A stretch of 35,187 bases of DNA from Janthinobacterium sp. (GTDB taxonomy: Bacteria > Pseudomonadota > Gammaproteobacteria > Burkholderiales > Chitinibacteraceae): contig JANYCY010000060.1 of the NCBI GenBank assembly GCA_025360045.1, positions 1 through 35,187 of the forward strand. Direction: 5' to 3'. The position numbers were made by a program, and so were the translations under genes. The notes beneath the pieces are model-generated. The model had not been told where the DNA came from. It made no database searches and saw nothing but the letters and a program-made list of their open reading frames with translations. Below are positions 32,643-35,187 of the stretch, piece by piece (within the stretch, counting starts at the first letter, position 1; every line of letters starts with the position of its first letter).

Positions 32643-35187
32643 TTATTTAATCGCCAATATTCCAGTTACATTGGTATTAGCCAAGCCATTCAATTTAAGC
32701 TGCTGATCAGTTGCGACCAGTGCATCAGCGGCAGATCCAACAAACTTACCATTTGCATCAAATTGTTTCAGCAAATCGCTCATTTGTCCGACCGTGCTAT
32801 TTGCAGCCGCCGCTAAAGCCCCACCCGCTAAATCAACCGGCAATTTATTCGCCTCACTCGTCGCAGCCTGTTTACTACCCTCCTCGAATGCGGCAATGGC
32901 TTGTACCAAATCAACCACTCGTGTGCGCATATCAGGCTCGGCTGCAGAATTTTGCGCTACAAACCAAACATCAGCAGCAGCATGGCTAGATCCATCTGTA
33001 CTCTCATACGTTGATTTCAGCCCAATAAAGTTGCCATTATCCTTCTCTGCCGTTTTGCTTACATCCAAGTTTAGCTTGGCAATATCAAGAGACGCCAAGG
33101 TCTTCAGCTCATCCGCTTGGCTTACCCCATCCGCGTTGGCATCCAGCCAAACACGCAAGTCATTAAAGCCATCGTCGTGCAGATCGACCACGCCATCCTT
33201 ATTACTGTCCATTTCAGCCAGCGCAGCATAGCCATCGGCCGCTTTCGCCCCCGTATTCAGCACCGTAGAAGTCCCGAATAGCTCCTTACCATCATTAATC
33301 ACACCATCATGATTCCGATCCACAACCAACAAACCATCTCCACTGCCCACCCAACCGGTGTTGGTTTTTTCGCCGTTGGCAAACAAATCAAACTTCACGC
33401 CATCAGAGATACTTGCCGTATCTATTTTCCCATTCTTGTTCAAATCAAGAATCAGCGGGCTACCCAAGGCAAGATGAGAGATTTGATCCGTGGTAAACGA
33501 TTGAATCTGCGCCGTGGTCATTTGCATGACCTGCGTCGTGGTAAACGCAGCCACTTGCGTTGTCGTCAAGGCCTGGATCTGAGTCGTTACGAGCGCCGCA
33601 GCTTGACTTGTGGTCAAGGCCGCGATCACTTTTGTACTCAAAACAATCAAATCTGTGGTTTCCAAGGCCGCAATACTATCTGTGGATAGGCCCACAATCT
33701 GCGCTGAAGTCAAGACCGCCGCTTGATCCGTCGTAAAGGCGACCGCCTGACTTGTTGTTAACGCGCTCAATTGCCTTGTTGTTAAACCTGCAATCGCAGC
33801 GGAGGTCAAGGCAGCAAAGTCTGTTGTTTCAAGTGCTGCAATATTGTTGCTCGATAAGGCAGAAACTTGGCTAGAGCTAAGCACAGCAGCTTGGAACGAT
33901 GTCAGCGCCGCAATTTGAACCGTTGTAAATCCATTCGCCAAGCTGGCCGTGGTTAATACACGGACTTGATCTGTTGTCAGATTGTTCACTTGCACGGTGG
34001 TCAAGGCATTCACTTGCGCGGTGTTGAGCGCCGCAATGCCGCTGGTTTTAAGCACCACTAAATCACGGGTTTCGAGCGCCGCAACACTCGTGGTTGAGAG
34101 TGCGGCAATCTGGGCCGAGGACAATGTAGCGGCTTGATCGGTGGTCAGGGCAGCAGTTTGATCGGTCGTCAACACACGAATCTGGCTGGTTGTCATCGCG
34201 CCTACGGCGGTGGTGGTCAACACAGCTAAGTCGCGGGTTTCGAGGGCGGCGATATTGCTGGTGCTCAGGGCCGCCACTTGTTTGGACGTCAGCTCAACAG
34301 CTTGAGCTGTGGTCAGCGCAACCGCTTGATCGGTAGTCAAACCGGCCAAGGAGCTGGTTGTGATATTGATGACTTGATCGGTGGTTAGATTGGCCACTTG
34401 ATCGGTGGTCAAGGCTTTAACTTGCGCACTCGAGAGTGCGGCAATGGCCAGCGTGCTGATCACGGCCAGATCGCGGGTTTCTAGCGCAGCGATATTGGTG
34501 GTGCTTAGCCCAGCGACTTGGCGAGAAGTCAGTACGGCAGCTTGTGCTGTAGTCAGCGCTGCAATTTGATCTGTAGTCAGGCCCAACAGCGATGCGGTTG
34601 TTAATTGAACAGCCTGATCAGTCGTTAAATTAGCCACTTGCGCCGTCGTTAAGGCTCTGACTTGGTTACTTGAAAGCACGGCAATCGGCAAGGTGGTCAC
34701 AACGGCCAGATCACGGGTTTCGAGTGCGGCCACATTATTAGTTGAAAGAGCCGCAACCTGACGGGTTGTCAGCACGGCAGCCTGTGCCGTATTCAAAGCG
34801 ACGATTTGATCTGTGGTCAGGCCACTTGAAAACGCCGCAGTATTGAGCGCCACAACCTGATCTGTAGTCAGGTTATTCACCTGAGCAGTAGTCATGGCAT
34901 TGATTTGCGCGGTATTGAGCACCGCTATACCGCTCGTTTTCAGCACCACCACATCACGCGTTTCAAGCGCAGCAACACTGCCCGTTGAGAGCGCGGCGAT
35001 TTGTGAGGACGATAAAGTGGCGGCTTGATCAGTGGTCAGCGCAACCGCCTGATCACTGGTCAGCGCTCTAACTTGGCCGGTCGACATGGCGGCGACGGCA
35101 GTTGTGGTCAGCACGGCAAAATCACGCGTTTCAAGGGCTGCGATATTGGTCGTTGAAAGTGCCGCTACTTGGCGGGAAGTCAGCTCG
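32643..35187 (-). CDS. giant octapeptide-repeat secreted protein with EF-hand-rich C-terminus (5' end outside window)
   Basis: The frame is open to the window edge: 847 residues are visible and the start is beyond 35187. The visible N-terminal ~570 residues are an unbroken array of 8-residue units of the form (A/V/G)-L-(T/S)-(T/S)-x-(Q/x)-(V/I)-A, about 71 copies. The next region has calcium-binding loops: DLNKNGKID, DRNHDGVIND, DSNKDGVVD, DANADGVSQADE. It follows the GSPLILDLN...GWVGSGDGLLVVDRN...DGKELFG pattern of RTX-type exported proteins. The last ~100 residues have no cysteine and end GILAIK, as expected for an uncleaved type I secretion signal. Likely a surface adhesin, matrix or S-layer-like protein exported by the HlyB/HlyD pair. 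No classic GGxGxDxUx repeats are visible. Confidence 0.85.
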   Translation of the reverse strand, partial: ELTSRQVAALSTTNIAALETRDFAVLTTTAVAAMSTGQVRALTSDQAVALTTDQAATLSSSQIAALSTGSVAALETRDVVVLKTSGIAVLNTAQINAMTTAQVNNLTTDQVVALNTAAFSSGLTTDQIVALNTAQAAVLTTRQVAALSTNNVAALETRDLAVVTTLPIAVLSSNQVRALTTAQVANLTTDQAVQLTTASLLGLTTDQIAALTTAQAAVLTSRQVAGLSTTNIAALETRDLAVISTLAIAALSSAQVKALTTDQVANLTTDQVINITTSSLAGLTTDQAVALTTAQAVELTSKQVAALSTSNIAALETRDLAVLTTTAVGAMTTSQIRVLTTDQTAALTTDQAATLSSAQIAALSTTSVAALETRDLVVLKTSGIAALNTAQVNALTTVQVNNLTTDQVRVLTTASLANGFTTVQIAALTSFQAAVLSSSQVSALSSNNIAALETTDFAALTSAAIAGLTTRQLSALTTSQAVAFTTDQAAVLTSAQIVGLSTDSIAALETTDLIVLSTKVIAALTTSQAAALVTTQIQALTTTQVAAFTTTQVMQMTTAQIQSFTTDQISHLALGSPLILDLNKNGKIDTASISDGVKFDLFANGEKTNTGWVGSGDGLLVVDRNHDGVINDGKELFGTSTVLNTGAKAADGYAALAEMDSNKDGVVDLHDDGFNDLRVWLDANADGVSQADELKTLASLDIAKLNLDVSKTAEKDNGNFIGLKSTYESTDGSSHAAADVWFVAQNSAAEPDMRTRVVDLVQAIAAFEEGSKQAATSEANKLPVDLAGGALAAAANSTVGQMSDLLKQFDANGKFVGSAADALVATDQQLKLNGLANTNVTGILAIK
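33477..35187 (-). repeat. 24-bp (8-codon) tandem array with 7- and 10-unit super-repeats
   Basis: About 71 units. A distinctive ALET(R/T)D unit recurs at unit numbers 3, 10, 20, 30, 40, 47, 57 and 64, counted from the window edge. The spacing is therefore 7, 10, 10, 10, 7, 10, 7. The 7-unit blocks share one internal order (start VLTTTAV, then AM[S/T]T) and the 10-unit blocks another (with an NLTTDQV unit and then a GLTTDQ/GFTTVQ unit). One unit in two of the 10-blocks has an extra residue. The array continues beyond the window. Confidence 0.9.

Noticed and set aside
33477-35187. Regular short repeats that could suggest a CRISPR array
   Set aside because: The units are 24 bp with no spacers, lie fully inside one open reading frame and encode a protein solenoid.

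Overview
The window looks like a chromosomal segment of a betaproteobacterium, most likely Neisseriales (Chromobacteriaceae, for example an Iodobacter-like genus). This rests on the style of the class I fumarase, the PhnF-type regulator and the giant octapeptide-repeat secreted protein. The genus is inference; no marker gene is present. Three blocks are visible: an accessory region (about 1-17200), a short housekeeping stretch (17206-20805) and a surface-polysaccharide/protein-export region (21164-35187).

Block 1a (1-3720) is a piece of a plasmid or integrative conjugative element, all on the minus strand. It has ssb, a protein whose C-terminus resembles the domain found on relaxases and primases of conjugative elements, several unknown small genes, and two very short genes (50 and 43 aa). 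Four of these genes are preceded by the same type of GC-rich leader hairpin. Block 1b (3828-6390) is a complete IS66-family element (tnpA, tnpB, tnpC). Its 8-bp flanks do not match, so it may mark a rearrangement. Block 1c (6477-16137) is a type I restriction-modification locus transcribed hsdM, DUF1016 remnant, GIY-YIG protein, hsdS, fic, hsdR. The first four are linked by ATGA stop/start overlaps. It is heavily invaded by a ~74-bp palindromic repeat, some copies of which are translated in frame. A duplicated segment follows (16303-16802) carrying two copies of a tiny hydrophobic peptide gene. tRNA-Ser(GGA) closes the accessory block.

Block 2 has a class I fumarate hydratase, a divergent GntR/HutC regulator (PhnF-like) and a DUF4743/NUDIX hydrolase. 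After it comes a three-level nest of repeats (20868-21095): a 158-bp MITE-like element with perfect 18-bp inverted ends and a 10-bp direct duplication, sitting in an older palindrome and itself carrying a third repeat.

Block 3 is a run of ten minus-strand genes from hlyB to a DUF5672 glycosyltransferase, preceded upstream by the gene of a very large Thr/Ser-rich octapeptide-repeat protein that runs off the window end. The run encodes a type I secretion ABC transporter and its membrane-fusion protein, a TPR-GT41 O-glycosyltransferase, two methyltransferases, a putative glycosyltransferase and an FdtA/FdtC/FdtB-type set for a dTDP-3-acetamido-3,6-dideoxyhexose. My reading is that this is a combined sugar-making, protein-glycosylating and exporting system for the giant repeat protein. 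That link is inferred from gene order and the composition of the substrate.
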